A stretch of 64,000 bases of DNA from Rhizobium sp. 2MFCol3.1 (GTDB lineage: Bacteria > Pseudomonadota > Alphaproteobacteria > Rhizobiales > Rhizobiaceae): contig NZ_KB898354.1 of the NCBI RefSeq assembly GCF_000377565.1, positions 496,001 to 560,000 on the forward strand. Reading direction: 5' to 3'. A program made the position numbers and the translations under genes. Under the pieces are notes generated by a model, which saw only the letters and a list, made by a program, of their open reading frames with translations, did not search any database and had not been told where the DNA came from. The stretch's first letter is position 1. Every line of letters begins with the position of its first letter. Below are positions 20,288 through 29,362 of the stretch, in pieces.

Positions 20288-20564
20288 CTAGAGCCTTTCC
20301 TGGTTAGATTGAAACATTCTGTTGGCTCAAACGGAGTCGGATGGTCGTCCGGCAGGCGCGCGTCGTAGCCAACGCATACGGCCAAGCCGGCCGGGCGATC
20401 AGGCGGCCCGTTTCAGCCAACCCCGCAGGGGCCGGGCATCTTTCCGCCAGGATCAAAGGCGATCGGCTCGACCGTACCTAGTGGTATGCCCTTCGCCAAT
20501 CGCCTTTGTCCTGACGAAAACCTGCTCCGGCAGAATGCTTCAAGCTAACCAGGAAAGGCTCTAG
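20288..20564. repeat. 277 bp MITE-like element with 20 bp perfect terminal inverted repeats
   Basis: The ends are CTAGAGCCTTTCCTGGTTAG at 20288-20307 and its exact reverse complement at 20545-20564. The similarity continues inward with few mismatches to about 38 bases (TTGAAACATTCTG on the left against CAGAATGCTTCAAG on the right). The interior contains a second hairpin of ATCAAAGGCGAT with ATCGCCTTTG, and no coding frame. The right end overlaps the last codons of the FCD regulator gene and supplies its TAG stop. No flanking target duplication beyond the terminal CTAG is clear. It looks like a non-autonomous mobile palindrome or a rhizobial mosaic element. Confidence 0.8.
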
Positions 20565-21274
20565 AGGTCGAACGCTTCCTTCAGTCCCTGTCCCTTGCGC
20601 TCGCGCAGATCGAGGTCGGCCTCGATATGCGCGATGTGATGCAGCATGAGATGGCAGGCGTGGTCGAGATCCTTGGCTTCGATGGCCGACACGATGTCGC
20701 CATGCTCGTTGTGGCCGCAGCTGGATATGGTCGACTGGCCGTAGAGCGCGATGACAAGCGAGGAGCGGGCGACGAGTTCTTCCATGAAGCGCTGCATGAT
20801 CGTATTGCCGGAAATGGCGGCGAGTGTCAGGTGAAAGTCGCCGGATGCCTTGATCTCGGCGCGACGGGCCGTCTGGCCGCGCTCGCTTATCAGGCGGCTT
20901 TCTTCGAGCAGCAGTTGCCGCAGGTGCTGAATTTCCGACGTCGTAATCCTGGCCGCCGCCTCGCGCAGGATGCCGGGCTCGATCAGCCGGCGGGCGGCGA
21001 AGATCTGGCGGGCCTCATCGGGCGAGGGGTAGGCCACGAAGGCGCCGCGGTTTTTCTCGACGCTGACAAGCCCCTCATAGGAGAGCGCCTGCAGGGCCGC
21101 GCGCGCCAGCGTGCGGCTGACGTTGAAGAGATTGCCGACATCGCTTTCCGACAGCTTGGTTCCCGGCGACAGGCGACGTTCGACGATCGCGTCGCGAATG
21201 GCATCGCGGATCTGCTGCGCGCCGGTTTCGGCGGGCTCGTCGGTCGTCAGAAGCGCGTTGGCTGCGGAGTTCAT
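20561..21274 (-). CDS. GntR-family regulator, FCD subfamily
   Basis: This 237-residue regulator has the winged helix-turn-helix (IRDAIRDAIVERRLSPGTKLSESDVGNLFNVSRT, about 22-55) and the all-helical FCD ligand domain (about 90-220), including the metal-binding histidines in the DFHLTLA and HIAHIEADL stretches. It is divergent from the ABC transporter and racemase operon at 21542-26699 and probably represses it until a ligand binds. Its stop codon TAG lies inside the terminal repeat of the element at 20288-20564, so its last residues may have been changed by that insertion. Confidence 0.87.
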   Translation of the reverse strand: MNSAANALLTTDEPAETGAQQIRDAIRDAIVERRLSPGTKLSESDVGNLFNVSRTLARAALQALSYEGLVSVEKNRGAFVAYPSPDEARQIFAARRLIEPGILREAAARITTSEIQHLRQLLLEESRLISERGQTARRAEIKASGDFHLTLAAISGNTIMQRFMEELVARSSLVIALYGQSTISSCGHNEHGDIVSAIEAKDLDHACHLMLHHIAHIEADLDLRERKGQGLKEAFDL

Positions 21275-21357
21275 GAAGCGGGATGTCCTGTGATCGGCCG
21301 ATGATAGCCATATTCAGCCGAAAAGTTAAACGGAATTTGCGAGCAATGCAGCGGTCA

Positions 21358-21383
21358 AATTGTATACGATTATTTGCGCAAAT
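21358..21383. promoter_or_regulatory. Candidate operator of the FCD regulator
   Basis: AATTGTATACGATT (21358-21371) has a GTATAC core as in many GntR/FCD operators. It abuts the perfect palindrome ATTTGCGCAAAT (21372-21383). Both lie in the 267 bp AT-rich gap between the divergent regulator and transporter genes. Confidence 0.45.
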
Positions 21384-21541
21384 TGCAGACGAAAGCCTAT
21401 TTCATGTGCAAACATATCCGAGGCTTGAATTTTAGTCATTTGTATTTTTCCGGGAAAATTTAATATTCGTAATGACTTGATGCGTTGCAGCAGAAACTGG
21501 CACGGCGAATGCATCGTATTCCTCGAACAGGGGAAGACACG

Positions 21542-22630
21542 ATGTCGAAAGCGGCAGAGATCGATATAGCATCCGTTTCGAAGGTGTATGGCGCCACTAC
21601 CGCCGTGCACGCAATCAGCCTTAAGATACCGGCTGGTTCCTATTGCTGCTTCCTGGGGCCATCTGGCTGCGGCAAGACGTCGACGCTTCGGATGATTGCC
21701 GGGCACGAGAGCATTTCGTCGGGCGATATCCGCCTCGGCAATACCGTCGTCACCGATTTCCCTCCGGCCAAGCGCGGCACGGCGATGATGTTCCAATCCT
21801 ACGCGCTGTTCCCGCATCTCGACCTGATCGACAACGTCGCCTTCAGCCTGAAGATGAAGGGCGTCGAGAAGGAGGAGCGGCGCGCCAAGGCGCTGGAGAT
21901 GCTGAAGCTGATGCAGATGGAGGCCTATGCCAACAGGCGTCCGGCGCAGCTTTCCGGCGGCCAGCAGCAGCGCGTGGCGCTTGCGCGCGCGCTGATTACC
22001 GATCCCGAGGCGCTGTTGCTCGACGAGCCGCTGTCGGCGCTCGATCCGTTCCTGAAAATCCGCATGCGCGCCGAGCTCAAGAAGCTGCAGAAGACGCTCG
22101 GCATCACCTTCGTGCATGTGACGCACAGCCAGGAAGAGGCGATGGCGCTCGCCGATATCATCGTCATCATGAACGACGGCAAGATCGAGCAGGCCGCCAC
22201 CCCACGCAAGGTGTTCGAGGAGCCGGCGACCGCCTTCGTGGCGCGCTTCATGGGCGATCACAACGTTCTGACCGGCCGCGTGACATCCGCCAAGGACGGC
22301 GTGATCACGCTCGAGGTTCCGGAGGGGCAGAGCTTCACGGTGCGCGGCGCGGGCAGGGAGGTCGGCGAGGTCATCGACATTGGCATCCGCACCGACCGGG
22401 TGCGTCTCGCCAGCGCCACCGACAAGACGCTCGGCTTCAACGGCATCGTCTCCAATATCGAATATCGCGGCGCCTCGGTGAAGATCACCGTGGTCGGCGC
22501 GGGCAGCGATGACTTCACCGTCATTGCGTCCGACGGCGATTATTTCGCCAACCCCGCATCGGTCGGCGATGCGGTGTCCCTGAGTTGGGCCCTAGAGGAC
22601 GCCGTTCTCCTTGGCCGCGTTTCGGCATGA
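21542..22630 (+). CDS. PotA-like ABC transporter ATP-binding protein
   Basis: This 362-residue ATPase shows Walker A GPSGCGKTS (about 39-47), signature LSGGQQQRV, Walker B LLLDEPLSALD and a C-terminal TOBE domain (about 275-360). It is the polyamine/opine/iron type (PotA-like), matching the PotD- and PotBC-like partners that follow. The start at 21542 after GGGGAAG is preferred to one 57 bases upstream. It is first in the operon, with the binding-protein gene 34 bp downstream. Confidence 0.9.
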   Translation: MSKAAEIDIASVSKVYGATTAVHAISLKIPAGSYCCFLGPSGCGKTSTLRMIAGHESISSGDIRLGNTVVTDFPPAKRGTAMMFQSYALFPHLDLIDNVAFSLKMKGVEKEERRAKALEMLKLMQMEAYANRRPAQLSGGQQQRVALARALITDPEALLLDEPLSALDPFLKIRMRAELKKLQKTLGITFVHVTHSQEEAMALADIIVIMNDGKIEQAATPRKVFEEPATAFVARFMGDHNVLTGRVTSAKDGVITLEVPEGQSFTVRGAGREVGEVIDIGIRTDRVRLASATDKTLGFNGIVSNIEYRGASVKITVVGAGSDDFTVIASDGDYFANPASVGDAVSLSWALEDAVLLGRVSA

Positions 22631-22664
22631 ATCTCAATTACCACAAAAACCAGAGGGAACTGAC

Positions 22665-23972
22665 ATGACTGATACAACGAAAACCACCAAGAAGGGTCTG
22701 CTCGACAAGGGCGTGTCGCGCCGTGGCCTGCTGAAGACGGGTGCCGCCGCCCTTGGTGCGGCCGCAGGCTCCGGTCTCATCACCGGTTTCCCGACCATCT
22801 GGGCGCAGTCCAACATCACGCTTCGCCAGTTCGGCACCGGCGTCTCCAACATCAACGCCATTGCCGAGCAGTGCAAGAAGGACCTCGGCATCACGCTCGA
22901 GATGACGGCGACCGATTCCGACGCCGCCGCCCAGCGCGCTGTGACGCAGCCCGATAGCTACGACATCGCCGACATCGAATACTGGATCCTGAAGAAGGTC
23001 TATCCGACCGGCGTCATCCAGCCGATGGATGTGAAGAAGCTGAAGTACTACGACAAGGTCGTTCCGCTCTTCAAGAACGGCAAGCTGAAGCCGGATAGCG
23101 TGATCGCGCAGGGCACCGCGCCGCACACGGTCGGTTATGTCGAGAGCGCGGATGCCAAGACGTTTGCCAAGGGCGAGACCGAACTCTTCACCATGATGCC
23201 GACGATCTACAATGCCGATACGCTCGGCATCCGCCCCGACCTCGTCGGCCGCGAGATCGGCAGCTGGGCCGATATCATGGACCCGAAGTTCAAGGGCAAG
23301 ACCTCGATCCTCAACATCCCGTCGATCGGCATCATGGATGCCGCGATGATCATGGAAGCGCTCGGCAACATCAAATACGCCGACAAGGGCAACATGACCA
23401 AGGAAGAGATCGACAAGACGATCGAATTCCTGATCAAGGCCAAGCAGGACGGCCAGTTCCGCGCCTTCTGGAAATCGTTCGACGAGTCGGTCAACCTGAT
23501 GGCATCGGGCGAAGTCGTGATCCAGTCCATGTGGTCGCCGGCTGTCGCCGCCGTCCGCTCCAAGGGCATCGCCTGCAAGTATCAGCCGCTCAAGGAAGGC
23601 TACCGTTCGTGGGGCGGCGGTCTCGGCCTTGCCTCTCACCTCAAGGGTGCCGAGCTCGATGCGGCCTATGAGTACATCAATTGGTACACCTCGGGCTGGG
23701 TCGGCGGCTACCTCAACCGCCAGGGCTACTACTCGGCCTGCATGGACACCGCCAAGGGCTTCATGACCGAGGACGAGTGGGGCTACTGGATCGAAGGCAA
23801 GGCCGCCAAGGGCGATATCCTGTCGCCAGAGGGCAAGGTCATGGAGAAGGCCGGTGCGGTTCGCGACGGCGGTTCGTTCGAAGAGCGCATGGGCCACGTC
23901 GCGTGCTGGAACTCCGTCATGGACGAGGACCGCTACATGGTTCGCCGCTGGAACGAGTTCATCGCGGCTTAA
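22665..23972 (+). CDS. PotD-like ABC transporter substrate-binding protein with Tat signal
   Basis: This 435-residue periplasmic binding protein has a twin-arginine signal (SRRGLLKTGAAALGAAAG, about residues 18-35), so it may be exported folded. The mature part resembles the spermidine/putrescine-binding group (bacterial solute-binding family 8/13) and lacks a lipobox. The ATG at 22665 follows AGAGGGAA. The adjacent racemase gene suggests a hydantoin, amino-acid amide or similar nitrogen compound as ligand, which is an inference. Confidence 0.88.
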   Translation: MTDTTKTTKKGLLDKGVSRRGLLKTGAAALGAAAGSGLITGFPTIWAQSNITLRQFGTGVSNINAIAEQCKKDLGITLEMTATDSDAAAQRAVTQPDSYDIADIEYWILKKVYPTGVIQPMDVKKLKYYDKVVPLFKNGKLKPDSVIAQGTAPHTVGYVESADAKTFAKGETELFTMMPTIYNADTLGIRPDLVGREIGSWADIMDPKFKGKTSILNIPSIGIMDAAMIMEALGNIKYADKGNMTKEEIDKTIEFLIKAKQDGQFRAFWKSFDESVNLMASGEVVIQSMWSPAVAAVRSKGIACKYQPLKEGYRSWGGGLGLASHLKGAELDAAYEYINWYTSGWVGGYLNRQGYYSACMDTAKGFMTEDEWGYWIEGKAAKGDILSPEGKVMEKAGAVRDGGSFEERMGHVACWNSVMDEDRYMVRRWNEFIAA

Positions 23973-24026
23973 AGGCGATCTGGGATCTCCCCTTCCGTTG
24001 CGGGAGGGGAGGTTCTGCCGTGGGTT

Positions 24027-24181
24027 ACCCCCCCTCTGTCCTGCCTGCCATCTCCCCCACAAGGAGGGAGATCGGCTCGTGGCCTGCTCCCCACCCAAGC
24101 AACGAGCGTGGAGCGAGCGGTTGCGCCCAGCCAATCTCCCCACCTGTGGGAGAGATGCCCGGCAGGGCAGAGGGGGGCACC
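24027..24181. repeat. RIME-like palindromic repeat inside a transporter operon
   Basis: Inverted arms of about 46 bases (24027-24072 and about 24134-24181) share CCCCCCTCTG-CCTGCC and ATCTC-CCCACA blocks with several mismatches. The centre contains a GAGCGTGGAGCGAGCGG segment. It lies in the 244 bp between the binding-protein gene and the first permease gene and reads into no credible protein. Such elements can act as stem-loops that process or stabilise mRNA. Confidence 0.7.
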
Positions 24182-24216
24182 ACGCAACGCAATGCCAACT
24201 GGAAAAGGGATCAGTG

Positions 24217-25131
24217 ATGGCGACGATCGCTTCAGCAGAGACAAACGAGACGACCGAGCGGGTGCGCAGCCCGGGCTTTCGGCTGGCGCCATGGGCGGCC
24301 TCCTATCTCCAGGCGACGCCGCTCATCCTGATCCTCGGCTTTTTCTTCATCCTGCCGATTTTGATGATCGCGGTGGTCAGCTTCTGGGATTACGACTTCG
24401 CAGGTCTCTATCCCGATTTCCTGACGATGAACTACGCCGAGACGCTCGGCTCGTGGGTCACGTGGAAGACCTATCTGAACACGCTGAAATTCACCGTCAT
24501 CGTCTGGGCGCTCACCGTCTTCATCGGTTTCTGGGTCGCCTATTTCCTTGCCTTCCACATCCGCCGCACGTCGACGCAGATGATCCTGTTTCTGGTCTGC
24601 ACCGTGCCGTTCATGACCTCGAACATCATCCGCATGATATCCTGGATCCCGGTGCTCGGCCGCAACGGCCTGGTCAATTCGGCGCTGATCGAGATGGGGA
24701 TCATCCCACAGCCGATCGAGTGGCTGCTTTATTCCGATTTCGCCGTGGTGCTTGCCATGGTGCACCTCTACACGCTGTTCATGGTGACGCCGATCTTCAA
24801 TACGCTGATGCGCATCGATCGCTCGCTGTTCGAGGCCGCGCGCGATGCCGGCGCCAGCGGCTGGCAGATCCTCTGGAATGTCGTCATTCCGCTCGCCAAG
24901 CCCGGCATCGCCATCGGCTCGATCTTCGTCGTCACGCTGGTCATGGCCGACTTCTCGACGGTGCAGGTCATGTCCGGCGGGCAGAGCGCCTCGGTGGCGC
25001 TGATGATGAAGAACCAGATGTCGCTGCTGCAGTATCCGGCCGCCGCCGCCAATGCCGTCGTGCTTCTGATCGTCGTGCTGATGATGGTCGCCGCCATCCT
25101 GCGCGTCGTCGATATCCGCAAGGAGCTTTGA
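24217..25131 (+). CDS. PotB-like ABC transporter permease
   Basis: This 304-residue permease of the spermidine/putrescine type has an N-terminal span near 27-50 and an EAA loop (FEAARDAGASGWQILWNVVIP, about 206-226). The start at 24217 is chosen because the frame further upstream runs through the palindromic repeat. It ends one base before the next permease gene, and the two would form the membrane channel. Confidence 0.9.
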   Translation: MATIASAETNETTERVRSPGFRLAPWAASYLQATPLILILGFFFILPILMIAVVSFWDYDFAGLYPDFLTMNYAETLGSWVTWKTYLNTLKFTVIVWALTVFIGFWVAYFLAFHIRRTSTQMILFLVCTVPFMTSNIIRMISWIPVLGRNGLVNSALIEMGIIPQPIEWLLYSDFAVVLAMVHLYTLFMVTPIFNTLMRIDRSLFEAARDAGASGWQILWNVVIPLAKPGIAIGSIFVVTLVMADFSTVQVMSGGQSASVALMMKNQMSLLQYPAAAANAVVLLIVVLMMVAAILRVVDIRKEL

Positions 25132-25132
25132 G

Positions 25133-25954
25133 ATGAGCCACGAAAAGCGCACCCTCGAATTCTACGTCCTCGCCGCCTTCTTCATCGTCTTCGTGCTGTT
25201 CCTCTACGGCCCGCTGTCGGCGATCCTCATCCTCTCCTTCCAGGGGCCGGATGGCGGCCTGACGTTCCCGCTCAATGGCGTCTCGGTCCACTGGTTCTTC
25301 AACCTGTTCGAAAAGCAGGCGGTGGGTGACTTCGGAGCCTCGTTCCGCCGGTCCTTCTCGCTCGGCCTGATGGTCATGGTCGTCACCGTCGTGGTGTCGC
25401 TGCTCGCGGGCCTTGCCTTCCGCCGCCGCTTCCGTGGCGCCACCTTGCTGTTTTACGCGACGGTCGCCAGCCTCGTGGTGCCGTCGATCATCATCTCGCT
25501 CGGCATCGGCGTGGTGTTCCAGCAGGGCGGCTTGAAGCCGGCATGGTATTCGTCGGCCTTCGGCGCCCATTTGACATGGACGCTGCCCTTCGGCGTGCTG
25601 ATCATGTTCGCCGTCTTCAACCGCTTCTCGCCTGCTTACGAAGAGGCGGCACGCGATCTCGGGGCGACGTCGTGGCAGACCTTCTTGCATGTCGTGCTGC
25701 CGATGATCGCGCCCAGCCTGATCGGCGTCGGCCTGTTCGGCTTCACGCTCTCCTATGACGAATTCGCCCGCACACTGATGACATCAGGCAGCTACAACAC
25801 GCTGCCGCTGGAGATCTACGGGATGACGACCAACGTGACGACGCCGGTGCTCTACGCGCTCGGTACGGTGACGACGCTGTTTTCCTTCACCATCATTCTC
25901 GTCGCGCTCGGCATCATGATGATGCTGCGCGGACGCCAGGCAAAGACAAGCTGA
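25133..25954 (+). CDS. PotC-like ABC transporter permease
   Basis: This 273-residue partner permease has six predicted spans and an EAA loop (YEEAARDLGATSWQTFLHVVLP, about 171-192). Its ATG immediately follows the TGA of the first permease (TGAGATGAG), so translation is coupled. The racemase gene begins four bases after its stop. Confidence 0.9.
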   Translation: MSHEKRTLEFYVLAAFFIVFVLFLYGPLSAILILSFQGPDGGLTFPLNGVSVHWFFNLFEKQAVGDFGASFRRSFSLGLMVMVVTVVVSLLAGLAFRRRFRGATLLFYATVASLVVPSIIISLGIGVVFQQGGLKPAWYSSAFGAHLTWTLPFGVLIMFAVFNRFSPAYEEAARDLGATSWQTFLHVVLPMIAPSLIGVGLFGFTLSYDEFARTLMTSGSYNTLPLEIYGMTTNVTTPVLYALGTVTTLFSFTIILVALGIMMMLRGRQAKTS

Positions 25955-25958
25955 TCTC

Positions 25959-26699
25959 ATGCGCATTCTGATCGTCAATCCGAACACGACATCAAGCATG
26001 ACCGAGAAGGCAGCGACCGCCGCACGGCTCGTTGCCGCCACCGGCACCGAGATCATCGCCGCCACCTCGCGAATGGGGCCGGTATCGATCGAGGGGCATT
26101 ATGATGGGGCGCTCGCCATTCCCGGCCTGCTGACGGAACTGAAGGAGCGGGCAGGGACCTATGACGCGGCCGTCATCGCCTGCTTCGATGATACGGGGCT
26201 GGAGGCGGCCCGCAGTTTCGCCGACGTGCCGGTGCTCGGGCTTTGCGAATCCGCCGTCGCCACCGCCGGCTTTCTGGCGCAGCGCTTCACCGTGGTGACG
26301 ACGCTGGAGCGCTCGCGGGTGCTGATCGACAATCTCGTGCGCCGCTATGGCATGGGCGACCGGGCGAAGGTCCGCGCTTCTGACATTCCGGTGCTGGAGC
26401 TTGAGGACGAGGCGTCGGGCGCGATCGGCAAGCTGCGGGCCGAGATCGAGCGGGCGCTTGAGGAGGATGGCGCCGAGGCTATCGTGCTCGGCTGTGCGGG
26501 GATGACCGATCTGGCGCGAGAGCTGCAGGAGATCTACGGCGTGCCCGTCGTCGATGGCGTGGCGGCGGCGGTCAAGCAAGCCGAGGCGCTGGTGTCGCTG
26601 GGCCTCTCGACCAGCAAGCGCGGCTCCTATGCGGCGCCGCTTGCCAAGCCGTTTCTCGGCGAGATGAGCCGTTTCGCACCGATGCAGGCAGCGGGCTGA
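25959..26699 (+). CDS. Hydantoin/Asp-Glu racemase family protein
   Basis: This 246-residue cytoplasmic enzyme is a cofactor-independent two-cysteine racemase. Both catalytic cysteines are present: C75 in ACFDDTG and C179 in VLGCAGM. The N-terminal IVNPNTTSSMT is typical of hydantoin racemases, which interconvert the enantiomers of 5-substituted hydantoins (or allantoin) so that a stereospecific hydrolase can act. No hydantoinase or carbamoylase gene is present nearby. It is last in the FCD-regulated transporter operon, four bases after the permease gene, and the imported substrate is therefore probably chiral. Confidence 0.85.
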   Translation: MRILIVNPNTTSSMTEKAATAARLVAATGTEIIAATSRMGPVSIEGHYDGALAIPGLLTELKERAGTYDAAVIACFDDTGLEAARSFADVPVLGLCESAVATAGFLAQRFTVVTTLERSRVLIDNLVRRYGMGDRAKVRASDIPVLELEDEASGAIGKLRAEIERALEEDGAEAIVLGCAGMTDLARELQEIYGVPVVDGVAAAVKQAEALVSLGLSTSKRGSYAAPLAKPFLGEMSRFAPMQAAG

Positions 26700-26808
26700 G
26701 GCCTGTCCTTAAACCGCCGCCTCACACAGCGTATCACCACGATTCCGCTTTACTTTTTCGCTCTCCTGACGATGCTCAGCAAAAAGCATTTAAGGAGAGG
26801 AAGTAGAC

Positions 26809-27300
26809 ATGACCATGCCGGACGACGACCTTGCGCGCATTGCCGAACAGGAAAAGGTGCTGAGCTTCGACAGTTTCGATCTGTCGACCGCGTGGCAACT
26901 GGGCAAGCTGCTGCAGGAGCTGGGTTCGGAGCGTGGCCTGGGTATCGCGATCGATATCAACCTGCATTCGATGCCGGTCTTCTATGTGGCACTTCCCGGC
27001 GTGACGCCCGACAACGTCCAATGGGTGCGCCGCAAGCGCAATCTGGTGCTGCGCTATTTCCGCAGCAGCTATGCCATCGGCCTCGACCTGAAGGCCAAGG
27101 GGAAGACGGTTGCGGATAACGGCCTGTCGGACGCCGACTACGCGCCGCACGGCGGCAGCTTCCCGATCAACGTCAAGGGCACGGGCTGCATCGGCTCGGT
27201 GACCGTCTCCGGCCTGCCGCAGCGCGACGACCACAATCTCGTCGTCGAGGCGCTGGCACTGATGCTGGCCAAGGATCTGGACGCGCTGCGTCTGGCCTAA
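26809..27300 (+). CDS. UPF0303 / haem-degrading-domain protein
   Basis: This 163-residue protein matches UPF0303, a branch of the HbpS/GlcG-like (PF03928) fold. Typical features are the SFDLSTAWQLGKLL helix (about 24-37), GLGIAIDI, the RKRNLVLR stretch and the C-terminal GLPQRDDHNLVVEALA (about 137-152). Relatives are linked to haem binding or degradation, but many are uncharacterised. AGGAGAGGAAG is a strong ribosome site and the gene is monocistronic. Confidence 0.8.
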   Translation: MTMPDDDLARIAEQEKVLSFDSFDLSTAWQLGKLLQELGSERGLGIAIDINLHSMPVFYVALPGVTPDNVQWVRRKRNLVLRYFRSSYAIGLDLKAKGKTVADNGLSDADYAPHGGSFPINVKGTGCIGSVTVSGLPQRDDHNLVVEALALMLAKDLDALRLA

Positions 27301-27308
27301 TCGGACGG

Positions 27309-28154
27309 TCAATCGGCCAGGTGCGCGATCGCGAGATCGACGAAAGCCCTGAGACGCCCGAGCGTGCGCAGGTCTCGGTGGTATCCCATCCATAGCTGCC
27401 GGCTGGGCGGAGCTTCGCCGAGATTGATCCGGCGCAGCCCCGGCATCGCATCGCCGATCGCTTGCGGCAGAACGGCGACACCGATGCCGCGGGCGCACAT
27501 GGTTGCCTGGATGGTGCGGCTGTTGGAGCGAAGCACCACGTTGGCGTTTGGCAACCTCTGCCTCAGCCAGCTTTGCTGCGCAGTGGTCTGCGCGGAGGGA
27601 TCCTCGATGATGCCGGTGATCTCGCCATCATTTCCCAGGAGGTCGCTGCCCTCGGCGCCATAGACGGAGAAGTGCTGTGTCGCGATGCGGCGCTGGACGA
27701 CATCGGGTTCGTCGAATGGCACGACGCGGAAGGCGAGATCTGCTTCCCGGTGCGTCAGGCTGAAGAGTCTCGTTTCCGTCAAGAGTTCGACTCCAACCAT
27801 CGGGTGGGCGCTGGCGAAGGCTTCGAGGACTGGCGGCAGGATCCATGTGCCGAGCCAGTCGGAGGAGGAAATCTTCAGGGTGCCGTCGAGCGGCTGGTCC
27901 TTACCGGCAAGCCGGCGCGCCATGGTCAACGCGTTTTCCTCGATCTGCTCCGCCAGCGGCAGGATCGATTTTCCCTCGTCGGTCAGCAGCAAGCCTTCAT
28001 TGGTGCGCAGGAAGAGCTTCTGGCCCAGCGCATCCTCGAGCGCCTGCAGCCGCCGGCCGATCGTGGGATGGCTGAGCTTGAGCGATCGGGCGGCGGCGCC
28101 AAGCGTGCCGGTCCGCGTGATCGCAAGAAAGATGCGGACGTCATTCCAATCCAT
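27309..28154 (-). CDS. LysR-family transcriptional regulator
   Basis: This 281-residue regulator has the LysR winged HTH at the N-terminus (MDWNDVRIFLAITRTGTLGAAARSLKLSHPTIGRRLQALE, residues 1-40) and a substrate-binding domain from about 90. The ATG at 28154 gives the usual N-terminus; a start 60 bases upstream is less typical. It is divergent from the MBL-fold gene at 28286, with 131 bp between, and is the likely regulator of that gene. Confidence 0.88.
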   Translation of the reverse strand: MDWNDVRIFLAITRTGTLGAAARSLKLSHPTIGRRLQALEDALGQKLFLRTNEGLLLTDEGKSILPLAEQIEENALTMARRLAGKDQPLDGTLKISSSDWLGTWILPPVLEAFASAHPMVGVELLTETRLFSLTHREADLAFRVVPFDEPDVVQRRIATQHFSVYGAEGSDLLGNDGEITGIIEDPSAQTTAQQSWLRQRLPNANVVLRSNSRTIQATMCARGIGVAVLPQAIGDAMPGLRRINLGEAPPSRQLWMGYHRDLRTLGRLRAFVDLAIAHLAD

Positions 28155-28285
28155 GAGGAGGCTCCGGGGGCTGTCAGCGGACTGTAGGCTAACAAATTTG
28201 AACGGGTGATGCACTGATTTGTCGAATTACGCATATTTTTGATCGGTGCGATAGTCGCGACGAATTCAACGCCTAGAGGTGCGAT

Positions 28286-29275
28286 TTGACCCATACTTCC
28301 CGTCGAGACTTTCTATCCGCCGTTGCCGTCACCACCGCCGGCGCCGCAGCGCTGGGCGCCACCGTGCCCGCATCCGCCGCTCAGGCCCAGCACACATCCA
28401 AGGCGCCCGGCCAGGTGCCCGGCGTCTACCGCTGGACGGTCGGCGCCATTACCGTGACGGCGATCGCGGATGGCTACAGCACGCTGCCGCTCGCCATCGT
28501 CCCAGGCGCTACGCCCGAAGCGGCCGATGCGCTGGCGCGCGAGGCTTTTCTGCCCACAGGCGACCTGCCTTGCATCGTCAACACCTTCGTCATCGACACG
28601 CCATCGAAGCGTCTTCTCGTCGATACCGGCTTTGGCCCCGGGCCGGGACTGCACACCGGCAAGATCTGGGAGAACCTTACCGCTGCCGGCATTGCGCCAT
28701 CGGAGATCGATGCGCTGGTGCTGACTCACGGTCATCCCGACCATATTGCCGGCATGCTGACGAAGGAGGGGAAGGCCGCTTTCCCCAATGCCGAGCTCTT
28801 CGTCCACGCGCGCGAGCATGCCTACTGGACCGACGACGCGGCACAGTCGAAGGCGCCGGATTTCCAGAAGGGCTGGTTCGATCTGTTCAGGACGTCGGCT
28901 GCGGCCTATGCCAAGCGGACGACGCTCTTTGACCGCAACGACCAGGAGATCGTCAGCGGCGTCCGGGTGCTCGAGCTGTTCGGCCATACGCCCGGCCATA
29001 GCGGGCTGCATCTGTCGGATGGAAATCAGGAGCACCTGATCTGGGCCGATATCGTTCACTTCCCGCATCTGCAGTTCGCACGGCCGGAATGGGGCGTCGG
29101 CTTCGACGTCGACCCTGACCTTGCCGGCAAGGCGCGCAAGACGATGCTGGATATGGCGGCGACCGACCGGATCGGCGTTTCGGGCATGCACCTGGCCTTC
29201 CCGGCGGTCGGCCATGTCGTGACCCGCGGGAAAGCCTATGCGTTCGAACAGTCGCGCTGGCAGTTCGATCTCTGA
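28286..29275 (+). CDS. MBL-fold metallo-hydrolase with Tat signal
   Basis: This 329-residue protein has a twin-arginine export signal (SRRDFLSAV, about 5-13). A metallo-beta-lactamase fold follows, with the zinc motif THGHPDHI (about 150-157) and the downstream ELFGHTPGHSG that supplies another ligand. The start is TTG at 28286, five bases after AGAGG. The family includes lactonases (AHL or sugar lactones) and other hydrolases, so the substrate is not determined. Its divergent LysR neighbour may control it. Confidence 0.85.
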   Translation: MTHTSRRDFLSAVAVTTAGAAALGATVPASAAQAQHTSKAPGQVPGVYRWTVGAITVTAIADGYSTLPLAIVPGATPEAADALAREAFLPTGDLPCIVNTFVIDTPSKRLLVDTGFGPGPGLHTGKIWENLTAAGIAPSEIDALVLTHGHPDHIAGMLTKEGKAAFPNAELFVHAREHAYWTDDAAQSKAPDFQKGWFDLFRTSAAAYAKRTTLFDRNDQEIVSGVRVLELFGHTPGHSGLHLSDGNQEHLIWADIVHFPHLQFARPEWGVGFDVDPDLAGKARKTMLDMAATDRIGVSGMHLAFPAVGHVVTRGKAYAFEQSRWQFDL

Positions 29276-29362
29276 TCTAGGCGATTGGCCGGTGGGGCTG
29301 CACGCCGGCCATGTCAGGTGAAACTCCCTGCGCGCGGAAGGTATCTCGCGCAGGAAACGGTT

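Noticed and set aside
22638..24143. A 501-codon minus-strand frame opposite the PotD-like gene
   Set aside because: The plus-strand frame encodes a Tat-exported binding protein in an operon; the antisense frame crosses the repeat and has no recognisable domain.
23854..24216. An N-terminal extension of the PotB-like permease by about 120 residues
   Set aside because: The extension translates the palindromic repeat and overlaps the end of the binding-protein gene; the start at 24217 gives a normal permease.
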